The notes beneath the pieces were generated by a model. The model worked only from the letters and a program-made list of their open reading frames with translations. It ran no database searches and was not told the DNA's origin. Shown here piece by piece: positions 1 through 13,395 of a DNA stretch of 64,000 nucleotides. This DNA is from Sporodiniella umbellata. Lineage: Eukaryota; Mucoromycota; Mucoromycetes; Mucorales; Rhizopodaceae. Every line of letters begins with the position of its first letter. The first letter of the stretch is position 1. The stretch covers positions 308,588 through 372,587 of the forward strand of contig JAIXMR010000010.1 of NCBI GenBank assembly GCA_025677835.1, given 5' to 3'. The translations under genes were made by a program, and so were the position numbers.

Positions 1-266
1 CTAAATAACAACGGTGGTCTTGACTTATTGTAGTAAACAAAGCTGTTTTTTTGTTAGTAAATACGAAAAAGCCATTGCCTCTGGAGTCTTAAGAGATAAA
101 ACAGCTTACGTTCAGGACGAAGTTTATTTTTTTTCGTCTTTTTGATAACGGATCTGACAGTCAACCACGATCTAAAAGTGTATACCAAAGGAAAAGACTT
201 TATGTGGCTTAAAGCCAATATCCCTATAGGCACAGCTGCAAGGATAATTGCTTTGGATCCGTCCAT
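1..266 (-). CDS. Thioesterase-like (THEM6/AtnL-type) protein, 5' part only
   Basis: Two exons are visible on the minus strand: 266..110 and 42..1, the second running off the window. The start at 266 gives a short hydrophobic N-terminus (AIILAAVPIGILAL), suggesting a membrane anchor. The 67-bp intron has a GTAAGC donor, a clear TTACTAAC branch point and a CAG acceptor. Joining the exons gives LRPEPLFTTIS followed by QDHRCYL, which resembles the run-in to the hotdog fold of THEM6/AtnL-like 4HBT thioesterases (a Pro-Leu-Phe then a His-Arg motif). The catalytic part is outside the window, so the enzyme assignment is an inference from about 65 residues. It would be expected to hydrolyse acyl thioesters. 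Confidence 0.45.
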
Positions 267-1472
267 TGTAAAAATAGCGAGAAAGAAAAGTTAAATTCCA
301 TTCAAAACTTTTTTATCCTGCAAGTGCTTTTCTGAGTTTCAAAATAATTATACACGTTCTATTTTGGGACATTCGAAGAAACTCAATACACTTTCAAAGT
401 AAAAATGACATAGAAATAATGGTGTTTCAAGACATTGGTCAATTAAAGTCTTTAAACTTTATTGGTTCTTCACTCTCTACCATAAAAAATGCTGCTTTAT
501 GTTTATATGGAAATCTGCTCTATTAATGAATACACAATTACTTTCAGAATCCATATCAGCATCCTCCTAGAGCTTGAACCGATTGCATCTCTGCTCGACC
601 TTATCAGTACCATTTGCTTCTTCAGGTTGAAAATGCACATATATATGTCTATAAGTCTTGTTTGGTCCAAATCCTGAGTAGCATATTATTTTTTCCTTTT
701 AAACACATCAAGCTTTCGTATGTAAATATATTAATAAAGCAATAGCTCGAAAATTCTAAAAGGATCAATTTAGGTTCGAAAGAGCAAGATGGATTGGACA
801 ATCCTTTCATTCGATTACAAGGATGCCATTATAAATGGTAATGACTCTCTTACCTCTTTCACTTGATCCCACGAAAAAAAGCAGTTATCACGTTCAAGTT
901 TCAATGTTGGCTTTTTTCCCTTCATAAATAAAGTATAACTACTGTCCTTCCAATTGAAATACCAGCAGAAACAGCCTGTATCATTGAGTATTAGCTAGAG
1001 CATACGTTGGTCGTCAGTTCAGCCGTTTTATAAAGCATTTTGGCAGTTTTAAATAGTGTACACATTTTTTTGCAGCCAAAAAAAAAAAAAAAGCTTTACA
1101 TAGGTTGAAACCAAAAATGTCGCACTTGAGATTGTTTATGCGTCAAACAAACTGTTTTTGATCTTCTAGCCTCCCAAAAGCAAAAAGCAAGACACATAAA
1201 AACTACTAATATCGTAAAGATAATTCTAGGCTTATTGTCATACAGATAAATGAAGAGTATCTTTTAAAAGAAAGCCAAGTACAATAGACGATTTGATCAA
1301 GCAAAGCGTGTGATGACATGACACAATTCAACTACCGATAAACTTGAAACTCTCGAAACATTTCCCTCTGACCCCCTTTTTCCGTTTTCTATAGATACCT
1401 TTTCTTCGCCGTTTTTTTTTTCTTAACTCTTTTTTTTTTCTTTATATATACATATAATTATATATAAATAAA
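267..1472. other. Intergenic, divergent promoter region
   Basis: This lies between the thioesterase-like gene (-) and the V-ATPase B gene (+), both reading outwards. It is AT-rich, with only one short ORF (489-677) that has low-complexity composition and no recognisable motif. T-rich tracts near 1408-1440 immediately precede the V-ATPase start. No RNA gene was found. Confidence 0.5.
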
Positions 1473-3498
<2,026 letters not shown>

Positions 3499-3627
3499 TA
3501 AAGATACAATAAAAAGGAAAAGAAAGTGTTATATATGCCCAACTTTTTTTTTGTTCAGTTTTCTTTTTTTCTTTTTTTGTTCATTTATTCTGGCACACAA
3601 ACATATAATTGTATTAAGCTTTTTTTT

Positions 3628-5549
3628 TTACAACTCCCAAACATGAGTTGTTGGTTTTTCGTAATTCAGTGCTGGTGTCTTCTTGCGTTTTCGATCAATT
3701 TCATTTGCAAAGAACTTGTTGAGAATAAAAAGGAATTAGCTTTAAAAGAAAGCAATATTAAGTAGCACTTACGGTAGCATATGTATGGTCTAAGAAGTCT
3801 TCTAGATTGTATTTAGGCTTGACGAATTTTTCACCAAAAATTTTAGCTAGTGTGGAGACATTGGCATAGTAGTGTTCAGCCAGTGTTTTAACTTCCCAAA
3901 GAGACGACTCAAGGGCCCCAGAGTTATAAGGATCTAGTTGATCCATATCGAATGGATCAGTACTCTCTACTGCTTTGTTACTATGAATAAGACACATGCA
4001 AGTGGGATGGCGTTTCAAAAGGTTGTAGATGAATGGAATAATGATAACACAAGCGGCAGGGGGCGCATTTAGTGATAAGCGGCCCATACGTTTTATGAAC
4101 GAGGCAATGAGGGAAGCTGGAAGATATCTAAAGTTAAAGGTTAATTGAATCAAGAGATTAAGATCACTACTGTTATCATTTACGCAGATGACAAGAAAAG
4201 TTCCAATAAACGAAAGAATCGAGATCTGTATTTGACATGCATCACATTTCTATCTAATAAGGTGTAAAGTTTTTTGTAGAAGTCTGGGTAATCTCTGGGA
4301 ATAGAGAGAATAAATATCAGTAAAATTGCAAATATTCAATAGAAGTGAAGGCTTACAGGTTGTGTTCGGTAATCAATGTAAAAAGGCCGTTCAAAGCTAA
4401 TAAACTAACGGCGCCTCCAATGTTGTATGAGTCTGTCAAGAAATCCATGAGTAATTTAGGTTCTGTCATGTGAGGTAAAATTCGCTTATGCAAAATCAAT
4501 AAAATCTTTCGATAAAGTTCTTCTGAGAGTGGCAATCTGAGTAAGTTAATCCAACATTCAGAAAAATCTCGACGGTGCACAGAGAGTAAAAGCAAAGGAT
4601 GGCTTCTTTTCTTGGATCCGCTTGTCTGCTCCTCATCTTCTTCTCCAGAGTCTGAAAGAAGTCCTTCGTCACCCAAAAGCTCTTCATCCTCGGTCTTTGT
4701 CTTTTTGTCGCTCTTTTCTTCATATTGGTTGGGGTTTGCTGTCCAGAACTCATCAATTTCAGAGCCCTCGGTTGGCATAGTAGTGATATTTTCCAAAATA
4801 GACAAAACATTACTAGCAATCAAACGAAGATCATCAGGCATTTCCTCTGTTTTGGCTTTTTTTGATTGTTTTTGCTTTGTTTCTTGAGGCTTTCCTTTAT
4901 TTTTGTAGGCACGGTTCATGACATCGCTGGAAAATACATTTAAAAAGGAGTGAGCGTACTTTTTTTTTTTTGAAAAAACTACTTACGCAGCGTTTCTAAG
5001 GAAATAATGCCTCAAGTCATCATAAACGTTCAAGTATTTGTCGATTAGTTCTTTGCGAAGGTGATCGTTAAAGTTAACGTTGGTAGCAATGGCCTTTACA
5101 ATCGGACCATAAACATGGTTAGCGAATTGATAGGAACCTTTACTGTTCATTTCATTTTCGGACTCGGACTTCAGGTTGTTCATCAAAATGTTGAGAGCGG
5201 GCAGTTGAAGACCAGGTTCATCGTTAGAAAGAAGAGATCGGACGTAAGTCAAGAAATCGACATATTGACCACGAAGCCACATTTGCACTTTTTCTTTAGC
5301 GGAAGGTTGTTCATTCTTTACTTTCTGTAGCTCTCCTTTCATCAAAAAGACAGTAAAAGCACGATGAAGAGCGTGAATAGCGGCGTGGACGATTTGAGCA
5401 TTTTCACTTTTGGCATATTTAAACATTTCTACAAAGTTGTTAAGGTTGGCTTTGTCGGATAAACCAGCTTCCAATGTCCTCAACCTTTGTCGAACTTGCT
5501 TAAAATCCTCTGTTGCTGAATCTCTCTTTCTTTTGTTTGTCTGAGGCAT
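3628..5549 (-). CDS. NOC4: Nucleolar complex protein 4 (Noc4) homologue
   Basis: Five exons on the minus strand (5549-4987, 4926-4357, 4294-4184, 4127-3773, 3714-3628) join in phase to 561 residues, normal for fungal Noc4. The start at 5549 (MPQTNKRKRD) is preferred over an upstream ATG because it opens with a basic nucleolar-type N-terminus. Family hallmarks are in the C-terminal CBF/MAK21 domain: ALNGLFTLITEHNL, DYPDFYKKLYTLLD, MHVKYRSRFFRLLELFLSS, YLPASLIASFIKR and PPAACVIIIPFIYNLLKRHPTC. An acidic/Lys-rich linker lies near residues 195-260. Noc4 works with Nop14 in nucleolar maturation and export of the 40S subunit. The last small exon (FFANEIDRKRKK...) was found by phase and acceptor quality and is the least certain part. 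Confidence 0.93.
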
Positions 5550-8500
5550 GTTACAGAATAAAATATAAAAAACTATATTTTCATTAAAAATGACAATCTC
5601 CTTTCCAGCATAATAGATCAGTGGCTTTGCCGAGCACTTTTTAGACGTCACAGTTCCTGCAAAAAAGTCTTGCTCCGATCCAAGTGGGTTTTATTTCCCC
5701 CCTTCAGGACAAAACATCCTACAAAAAAGTCAGTGTATTGCAAATAAGATGACTTTCTTCAACAGAGAGATATGAAAAAAAAAAAACAGTTGAACACTCA
5801 AAGCTCGTGCGCTTTTTCTATTGAATCTGTTATTTTTTTTATGTATTATGACAGTAAACTGTCCATGTACACCACTTTAATCTACGCTTGAATATTCAAA
5901 GCCAAATAAAAACATTTGCGGTCAAACAACTTTACAGACAAACACTCTTGTCCGCCATTCAGTCAGGAGACCACAGCAGTTTCAATAGTTTTTGCGTTTG
6001 AGCTCTTGAAATTTCATCCAATGAAAGGGTAAGTGGTTATGTAAAGCGCCTTTTTTTTTTTTTGGCTATGCGTAAAGTCATCTAGTTTCTCTAGAGAGAG
6101 ACATGCCAATAGCTCAATTGTATTGATAACAAAGACGGTAGCTTCAGGGAGGATACTTAGTATACACTAGCTAAAAAGTTCTTTTACTGAAGAAACCATA
6201 AGATCAAGGTAAGCAGTTGCGACACACTTTCTTTCCAAAATCAAGCACTTTTTATCCATATGAAAACTAAATCCGGAAGTTTCTTCTTTTAAAAAGAAAA
6301 CAGCTACTTTTAGACGTCATTATTTCTGATGGTTTTATTGTTGTATCAAATCGCTTTATATACCAACTTGTATAGATATATATATTTTTTCTGGTTTATT
6401 CTTTCTCTAGCTGTCTAAAAACGGTGTAAGGTTGCTGCTTTAATCGGAAATTGTATATCATTTTAACTGGATTGGATCTTTATGAAATCGCAAAAAACAT
6501 AGAGCGGTGGCTCAAAAGTTTACCACTAGTAATAACGTTCAGGTACTCAAACCCTTCAAATAAAAAATCACAGGCACCCAAGATCGCAAAATATCGTCAT
6601 ACTTTTTATATGGGGACATAAAATCAAAGAAAGGCAATGCGACGCTCACTAAAAGTGGGGCAAGCGAGCGTAGGGAAAGTTCCTAACCATAGGTAACTGC
6701 ACGCTTTTTTACAATCTGATTGGTATACGAGAAAATTCAAAGTGTCAGTAAAGATAGAGATTGAATGTGATCAGAGACCTGTCTTCGTTTGGCGTATCAC
6801 ACTCATAGTTGCGCCTCTTTTATCACTGTGTTTTATAGAACACCAGCTTTGTTCAAGTTCTTGGATATAAAAATTCAGATTTGGTTTTTTTTTTTTTTTT
6901 TACCTTTAACTATTTGAATAAAATGAACACTTTAATCCATGTGCTGTTTATCCAAATGGTGTACAACCAAGAATTACCAATCTTACATCTATTCTCAAGC
7001 CTTTGCTAATCAATTTTGTTATGCCAATAAAAAGATAGAACTTATCTCTATTAAGTTAATTTATTTGAATAGTATGTTTAGTGATAGGGGTGATGTATAT
7101 AATCCTTGCGTGTTCTGTAGCTTATTTTTATTAATCATCTAAGGCTCCAAAGAGCTTCCAGATGGCATGTTCTTGTCTTTCTATGAATAATTTGCAAAGC
7201 CCTTTCAAAATGTTTAGATATATTCTATCATAGCATTAGATTATTTTTGTAACTAAGATACCGTTATAAAATCTTTTTTATTATCTACGTTTGTGAAGAA
7301 ATTTTCTCATACTTGACAAAATATTTTTTTGAACAAGTAAATGGATTCCATTAACATTTATTAGCCAGACACGCGGATACGTAAGTATTGGTTTACGTTA
7401 TTGCACATTATAAAATAGTGGGGAGAGTTTTCTTCTTTTTCTTTTTACAATCATTTGATGATCAAAGGTAGATTTTTATAACTTACCCAGTAAAACAGTC
7501 AATAGACAAGCATGACAAGACAATAAATGAACGGATACACTGGCCGTCCACGACAGCCTAAGCCTTGTGGCTGGACCCCATCGCGTTTTCATTTAGCTTT
7601 GAACAGACACGTAAAGCCTTCGTGCTTTTTCTAACTCTAGTAGAAGCTCAATGCTATTGACACTAGAAATAGACGGTTTGTTGAATTTTTTAATTCTAGG
7701 TATATCGTTTGATATTCTGTTAATCTGCTCCTCCTCTATGCTATAACAATCGGCTTTTTTTCTTTTTCTAACTTTGTGAATGGAATCGCTTTTCTGTATT
7801 ACAAACATATCTTCTAAAACCTACTATAGAGTTTCCTCTTATCATGTTACATACTTTTCTGTTTCTAAAAAATCTAGACTTGATCGCATTGTAGAATTTA
7901 TAGATATCTTCAATAGTTGCTATAGAGTGTCCTCCGGGAAACATATTATATATATTAAAGAATAGATATACAAATTGCCTATTGTTTTTATAAATTGTTC
8001 TTTTGTAACTCTCTCCACATTTCTTTTTTGTGGTTTTTTTTCCAAAGTTTTTTTATCCTCAATTTCGCGCTCTATATCAATATTTCCCAGTTCATGTATA
8101 TAAACATGTCAATATTACCCATGATTATAAGCAATTTAGTTGGATCTAGCTTTGTGTGAACATATATGTATATATATATATATATTGTATTCCTTCAACA
8201 GGTGTTACAACAACAGGGGTCATCTTTTGTTACTACATTCAGGTATTACAGTTACCTTTTATTGGTACTTTTTCTTTTACCAACGTGTATAACGGAATAC
8301 ACACCTAACTTATGAAAGATTTTTTATCCCTTTTGAGAAACAAGCATTGTAAGAATGAATTGCCCAACAACTAATGTTTTGTATCGACTACTTTTGTTTT
8401 CTATAGTCATTCTAGCTCTGAACAGAATACTAGGTCCCTCTATTGCAGGAGACCTGTCTTAAATCGACACGGAGATTCACCAGACTCGTTTAAGACTACT

Positions 8501-8862
8501 GCAATACGGCCTTTTTGCATCTAAACAGCTTGAAAACGGGATTTTCAGCTTTATTTTCATCAATATTAATTTCATTTTATAATAAAAACGGAGGTTTTGC
8601 TCCCTGGCCAATCATTATGCAAGAGTGGGTTTGGATAGACTGAAAAAGAACAAGTGTGTGTGTAACATTCGAAACTTGTAAAAACAGAAAAGAAGTACAA
8701 AAGACGCGATAAAAAGCGATATATACGTCTAAATAAGATGCTCAAATATTTGTTGAGTTTCTCTTTTTTTTTAAAAAAAAACACTATTAACATTATTATT
8801 AAAGTTTAATAGAAATCTATTTTCAAATGCATTTCAAAGCCCTTTTTTTGATTTTTATGGAC
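5550..8862. other. Gene-poor 3.3-kb stretch
   Basis: No supportable gene is seen. ORFs at 6939-7142, 7593-7808, 7780-7965 and 8572-8793 are short, low in complexity and lack splice-compatible neighbours. No tRNA B-box or rRNA segment was found. A T tract near 6883-6900 precedes an ATG at 6923, but that frame closes after 28 codons. The region probably contains the NOC4 promoter and distal promoter of the TMEM115-like gene. Confidence 0.4.
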
Positions 8863-8886
8863 CTTTTTTTTTTTTTTTTTTTTTTT
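8863..8886 (+). promoter_or_regulatory. Poly(T) tract immediately upstream of the TMEM115-like start
   Basis: An uninterrupted run of T ends 14 bp before the start codon at 8901. Similar tracts precede several other genes here. Such tracts usually exclude nucleosomes or lie in the 5' UTR; function is inferred. Confidence 0.4.
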
Positions 8887-8900
8887 ACTTTAGTTAGAAA

Positions 8901-10253
8901 ATGAATTTGAGTTCAATCATCAATGTGCCCCCATTAACTAAGGCACTGGTGTCTGCAGTTATTGTAGCTTCTATTGTTGAGCAAAGAATGACTAATTTAT
9001 TTAGTCTTTTACCAGGAAGGTAATGAAACAAAAGGATGATGATTCAACCTATTGACACTTTATCTTTCTTTAGTGTTCTTTTTACACCATGGACAATTTT
9101 AACAGCGATATTTGTTGAAGAAAATTTAATTGTAGTAAGTCATTAACTCTAGCTCTTTCTTCTCTCTTTCTAAAACGTGTCCCCCTTTTTTTTCTTTTGT
9201 CTATAGCTTCCATTCAGTGTCATTGTTTTATTGTTTTGTGGAAAATATTTGGAACGGGCTTGGGGATCCAAGGAGTTATTAAAGTATGTGGTGATTGTGG
9301 GTATAATAGCCAATGTTGTTACCCTTCTTGGACAGATTGTCAATTACTATGTAACTGGAAATCCTAATGTGCTGTAAGTAGATAAAGCAGTATGATGTTG
9401 CTATTGTCGTTGCTGAGCCTTTTGTTTATGTAGATACTCTATCCCTATTAATGGTATGTCTGGTGTATTCTCTGCATTTTTAGTGGCCTTTAAACATTTG
9501 GTACCTGAACACCGCCTTGCTATTTTTGGAGGAAAAGTATCAATCCGGGTGAAGGTAAAGAATAAAAGAGGAGTAACATAGAGAACTGATAAAGAGATTG
9601 ATAGAATTTATTGGGTGTGGCTACTGTAACAAGCGTGATTGGGTTAATTCTTCTTAATGCTGTTGTGTTTTATAATTTGGTAAATATTGGATGGGTGATT
9701 GGATGGATCTATATTCGCTTTTTCAAGTATCAAGATGGTGTTCAAGGAGACCAAAGTGAAGCATTTGCTATTCAAACTTTTTTCCCAGAATTTTTACAGT
9801 AAGTGCATCTTTATTAATAAGGGCCTGACATTTTTTCTTTTCTTGTTCTATCTAGCCCTGTGATTATATTTGTATCCAATCATGTGTATAATCTGTTGGT
9901 TAAGATGAAATGTTGCAAGCCAGGTGCACGTACTTATAGAGACTTGGAGCTAGGTACAACTGCACCTATTCCTGGTTCAGCCCGTGCTGAAGCAGAAAGA
10001 AGAAGGTAAACAAAAAAAATCCGTACCTGTGTAAAGAAATCTGTTTATTGATATCTATAATTTTAGAGCTTTAGCTCTTAAAGCGCTGGATATGCGATTA
10101 TCAAAATCTCCAGCACCCGCAGAACTCGCATCTAATTCAGACGATAACAGTGCCTTACCTGCTTCAGATAATACTAATCTAGGCAATGCAGTGATTTTTG
10201 ATGCCGATGAAAAGACTGAAAATGAGACCGATACACCTAAGAACGCTTTATAA
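8901..10253 (+). CDS. TMEM115/rhomboid-like Golgi membrane protein
   Basis: Seven exons (8901-9019, 9074-9134, 9207-9373, 9434-9554, 9605-9798, 9856-10005, 10067-10253) give 332 residues with consistent phase. The N-terminal two thirds is strongly hydrophobic with several membrane segments, for example LPFSVIVLLFCGKYLERAWG, YVVIVGIIANVVTLLGQI, PINGMSGVFSAFLVAF and GVATVTSVIGLILLNAVV. GKYLERAWGSKELLKY and INGMSGVFSAF are characteristic of the TMEM115 (formerly DUF1751) family, a rhomboid-fold group lacking protease activity. Human TMEM115 is a Golgi protein linked to retrograde transport. A cytosolic tail follows, with a Cys-Cys and an Ala/Glu-rich acidic end. The exon at 9605 starts after an ATAG acceptor. 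The family call is firm; cellular role is by homology. Confidence 0.9.
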
Positions 10254-11387
10254 ATTTGATAAACAAAACGAAATATATAAGCGCACACACACACACATAT
10301 ATATATTCCTTTAATTTCTTTCTCTCTTTATATATATACACACATCCTCACACATACAAAAAATAAAAAAGAAACCAAGCTTTCTAATATAACTCTTTAG
10401 ACATAAGATGTATACTGCTCTATTCACATATTCTCTTTATAAAAATAACATAGTGTGTAAAGGTGTGTTTTTTGGGGGGAAAGAAGGGTGATATTTAAAC
10501 AAACAAGTTGGGGTATGAATTGACACATGTTGAAGTGACAGGCATCAATCATCTATTAAATTAGTCTAAAAACGAAACTTTGTTTAGTGGTTTTTTTTTT
10601 ATGAGTGAGGAGAAAGGGCTAAGGAAAACTCTAATAATGGTGATGATGTACACCATGTGATAAGGAGAAAAGAAAGGGGAGAGAGAGAGAGAGGGAAAAG
10701 CCTATGGGCCACATTAAATAACGCGTGTCATTTTTTTTTTTATAGATCTTCAGTCGCAAAGTATAGAAGAGATGGTGATGATAAAATAAAGATAAAGGTA
10801 CATAATTTTACTTGTTTCGATAGCTAAAGAAGGTATTGTCAAAACAAAACAAAACAAAAAAAGGCAAAGGGAGTTGAAAAGGGGTGGGAAGAAAAGACTG
10901 AAAGAGGCTGAAGCATAAACGCGTAAAACAAAACCCATAGAATTTTATTATAGACCTCTATGAGGAAAAAGAAAAGTACAAGGGGTGGGGGGAAAGGGGA
11001 AAGAAGGGGGGGGGGAAAGAATCTAGTCTTTTTGTGTATGTCAAATAACAAATAATAATAAACAACAAGCAGAAAAAAAGGTAGATAAATAACATTTACA
11101 TGTGTTGTAAATAAAAAAAGAATACAGAATCCTTTTCGGATTTGTTTTATTTTGGCGGGAGAAAGGAGTAAAATGTACGTCTTTTTTTTATTTGTTTATT
11201 TCTTAGAAAAAGAGAATTGGATGTGTATGTGTGTGAGTGTGTGTATGTATATATATTTATATTATGTAGACTATCGATCGCTTTTAGAGATATGCAAAGA
11301 ATGCTGAGTGGTGCGATGGGATAATTTGACAAGACATTTTGAAACCTAAGGGAAATAACGGTTAACCAGGTATTTTGTCAGGTGTTT
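10254..11387. other. Convergent intergenic region, purine/pyrimidine-rich
   Basis: This lies between the stop codons of the TMEM115-like gene (+) and E2F (-). It contains CA/TA repeats (about 10285-10350), a GA run (10680-10694), and a G-rich purine tract around 10980-11020. The minus-strand ORFs at 10750-11332 are translations of these low-complexity tracts. It is likely two 3' UTRs. Confidence 0.5.
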
Positions 11388-12182
11388 TTATACTTTTTTC
11401 TTGTCCAAACGCTTTTTCTCTCTGAAAGCCAGCGACCAATGCGGGTTAGTATTACTAGAAGAAGAAGAAGAGTTGATAAAGAGATAGGCATCTTTTTCTG
11501 CCTTTGGTTTTTCAAAACTTCTGTAGTCTTCAAAAGTCAGATAGCAATCAGGAGTATTTGTTGACTTGAGATCCCGCTCTATATCATGGTCCACCTGGAG
11601 TCGCATTCCGTCCCATCGGACGTACTCTCGATTGATATTCTCATTTTGGTCTTTCAGGGTCTTTAGCTGTCTTTCGAGTTCTGCAATCGCCTCACTCGAT
11701 TCCTTGTTGAGTTTGTTTCCCCTAGAGTGGTGGTGTGAATCAATAAATAATGGTATAAAAAAAAGTTCGGACTGTAAATAGCTAAGCCCTTACATCCACT
11801 GCACACGGTTTTTTGAATTTTTCTCAATCAGCTGTATTCCTTCCAATACATTGGTAATATCATAAATCCGTCTTTTTTGTACTTGAAGTTTAGCGGCAGC
11901 CAAATTGAGATCCAGGTCACCGTGTGTACTTGAGCACAGCAAGGCAATAAACTTTTTTGTTAATAAACCGAGCGATGAATCATATCTACAGGATTGAGGA
12001 GCTATTGCCAAAGTGAGAAAAAAATGTTATTAAAAGAAATTAATATTAAAATTAATATAATAATAAAGACTCTTTTAGTTGTATCGTTCATTATTATTGT
12101 AGTTACCATTGACTGTGTCTCTATTTAGATCTATCGCTGTATTGTTGCTTGTATACATAGATTGACGATAGTTGTTGTTCAT
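11388..12182 (-). CDS. E2F-family transcription factor
   Basis: Three minus-strand exons (12182-12107, 12001-11794, 11721-11388) join in phase to 205 residues. Residues about 31-94 are a textbook E2F winged-helix DNA-binding domain: [38 protein letters not shown] and [17 protein letters not shown], including the RRIYD recognition helix. Residues about 100-150 form a leucine-rich coiled coil ([18 protein letters not shown]), and [11 protein letters not shown] resembles the start of the marked-box dimerisation segment. The protein is short and stops soon after, with no obvious pocket-protein-binding C-terminus. E2F proteins bind DNA with DP partners to drive G1/S genes. The 25-residue first exon is the least certain; an additional upstream exon is possible. 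Confidence 0.9.
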
Positions 12183-13395
12183 AGAAAATGAAGAAAAAAT
12201 AGAGAAATAAAGGAAAGGGAAAAAAAGAGAAAAGAGTGACTGTATATATATATATATGTGTGTGTGTGTGCAATATATATATATATATCTATATCTATAT
12301 ATATTTTGTGTGTGCGTGTATAGATTGTCAAGTGCAATTCTAACTAAGAATAAAAAGCAAAGTGAAAATAAAAGTTAATTTAAAAAAAGAAATTTTAAGG
12401 AGAGCTTTATGCTAAAGAAAAGAAAAAGGGAGAAGCAAGTCAATGAGAAAAAGGGAGGGAAAACAATCCATGTCATGCGTGATCTCAACCAGCATGCGAG
12501 CTAGGTTTCCCCGCAATCAATTTTTATTGTTAACAGTTATTACTAAATGCAGGATTGTGATCTCATAAATCTTCACCCACCACCGTTGATCACACCTTGA
12601 TTTCAAAATAATAATAAAAAACATGTGTTCTAATATGGTTTGGCCGCTCCATGCTTAAACAATATTCCTCTTTTGTGAAGGTTAGCTTTCCCTTCGGCTT
12701 CCCCTCTCTTTTTTTTTTTTTTTTTTTTCACACACACACCCACACATCTTTTGTTTTTAAAGGTGCCACTTATAAAGTCAGAAAAAGAATAACAATAAAG
12801 CATATAAAATACGATTCACACCCATTCCAAGTATAAATACACACACATACATACATACATACACACAGGAGACCTTTCTCGTTTTAATCTTTCCATGTTT
12901 AATATTATTGCTAAACAGAACCCATAAACTAACGTCAAACAGCATCTTAAAGAAGTCTTGTGGATTCTATCTCCGGAACCTCCTTTTTGTGGGGGAAAAA
13001 AAAAAATAAAAAGGAGGGAAAGGGAGAAGAAGAAGAAAAAGGAGGCCGATCATATATATAGACAAGTCCCTAACAAATATTTGTTTTTCCTTGTTTTTTG
13101 TTTCCCTTCCCCTTTTGTTTTATACATCAACATTTGTTCTGTTGTAAATAGAATCCAATTGCCACTTTTTTTTTTCTCGTGAATGAATCTGTTGGTGAAA
13201 TCGCGTGGGGTTTAAAACGAACAGTGTCTAAAAAAGTAAATTATACGCTTAAAAAGGAAGAACCTTTTTTCTTTGCATTGTTTCTCTATTTTCTTAGTCT
13301 TTTACAATATCTGTCAAAATAAATAGAACCCAACAAATTTCTTCTGCTCTTTTTTCTTTTTCTTTTTTTTTTTTTATTGAAAAAGTAAATTAACT
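12183..13395. other. Divergent promoter region of E2F and the M49 peptidase
   Basis: No coding region is supported. The stretch is full of simple repeats: TA/TG runs at 12242-12320, a T run followed by CA repeats at 12711-12746, and CATA/CA repeats at 12840-12870. A T-rich tract at 13350-13377 lies just upstream of the start at 13396. Small ORFs (12651, 12958) follow these repeats and are not credible. Confidence 0.5.

Noticed and set aside
4612..5330. Plus-strand ORFs opposite NOC4
   Set aside because: Shadows of the NOC4 coding exons, which have family motifs and consistent splicing on the minus strand.
6923..7142. Small ORFs after a T tract, mimicking the promoter layout of real genes
   Set aside because: The ATG-initiated frame ends after 28 codons and the longer frame has no homology or plausible continuation.
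10840..11332. Overlapping minus-strand ORFs rich in Phe, Pro and Ser
   Set aside because: They are translations of purine-rich and microsatellite 3' flanks between two convergent genes.
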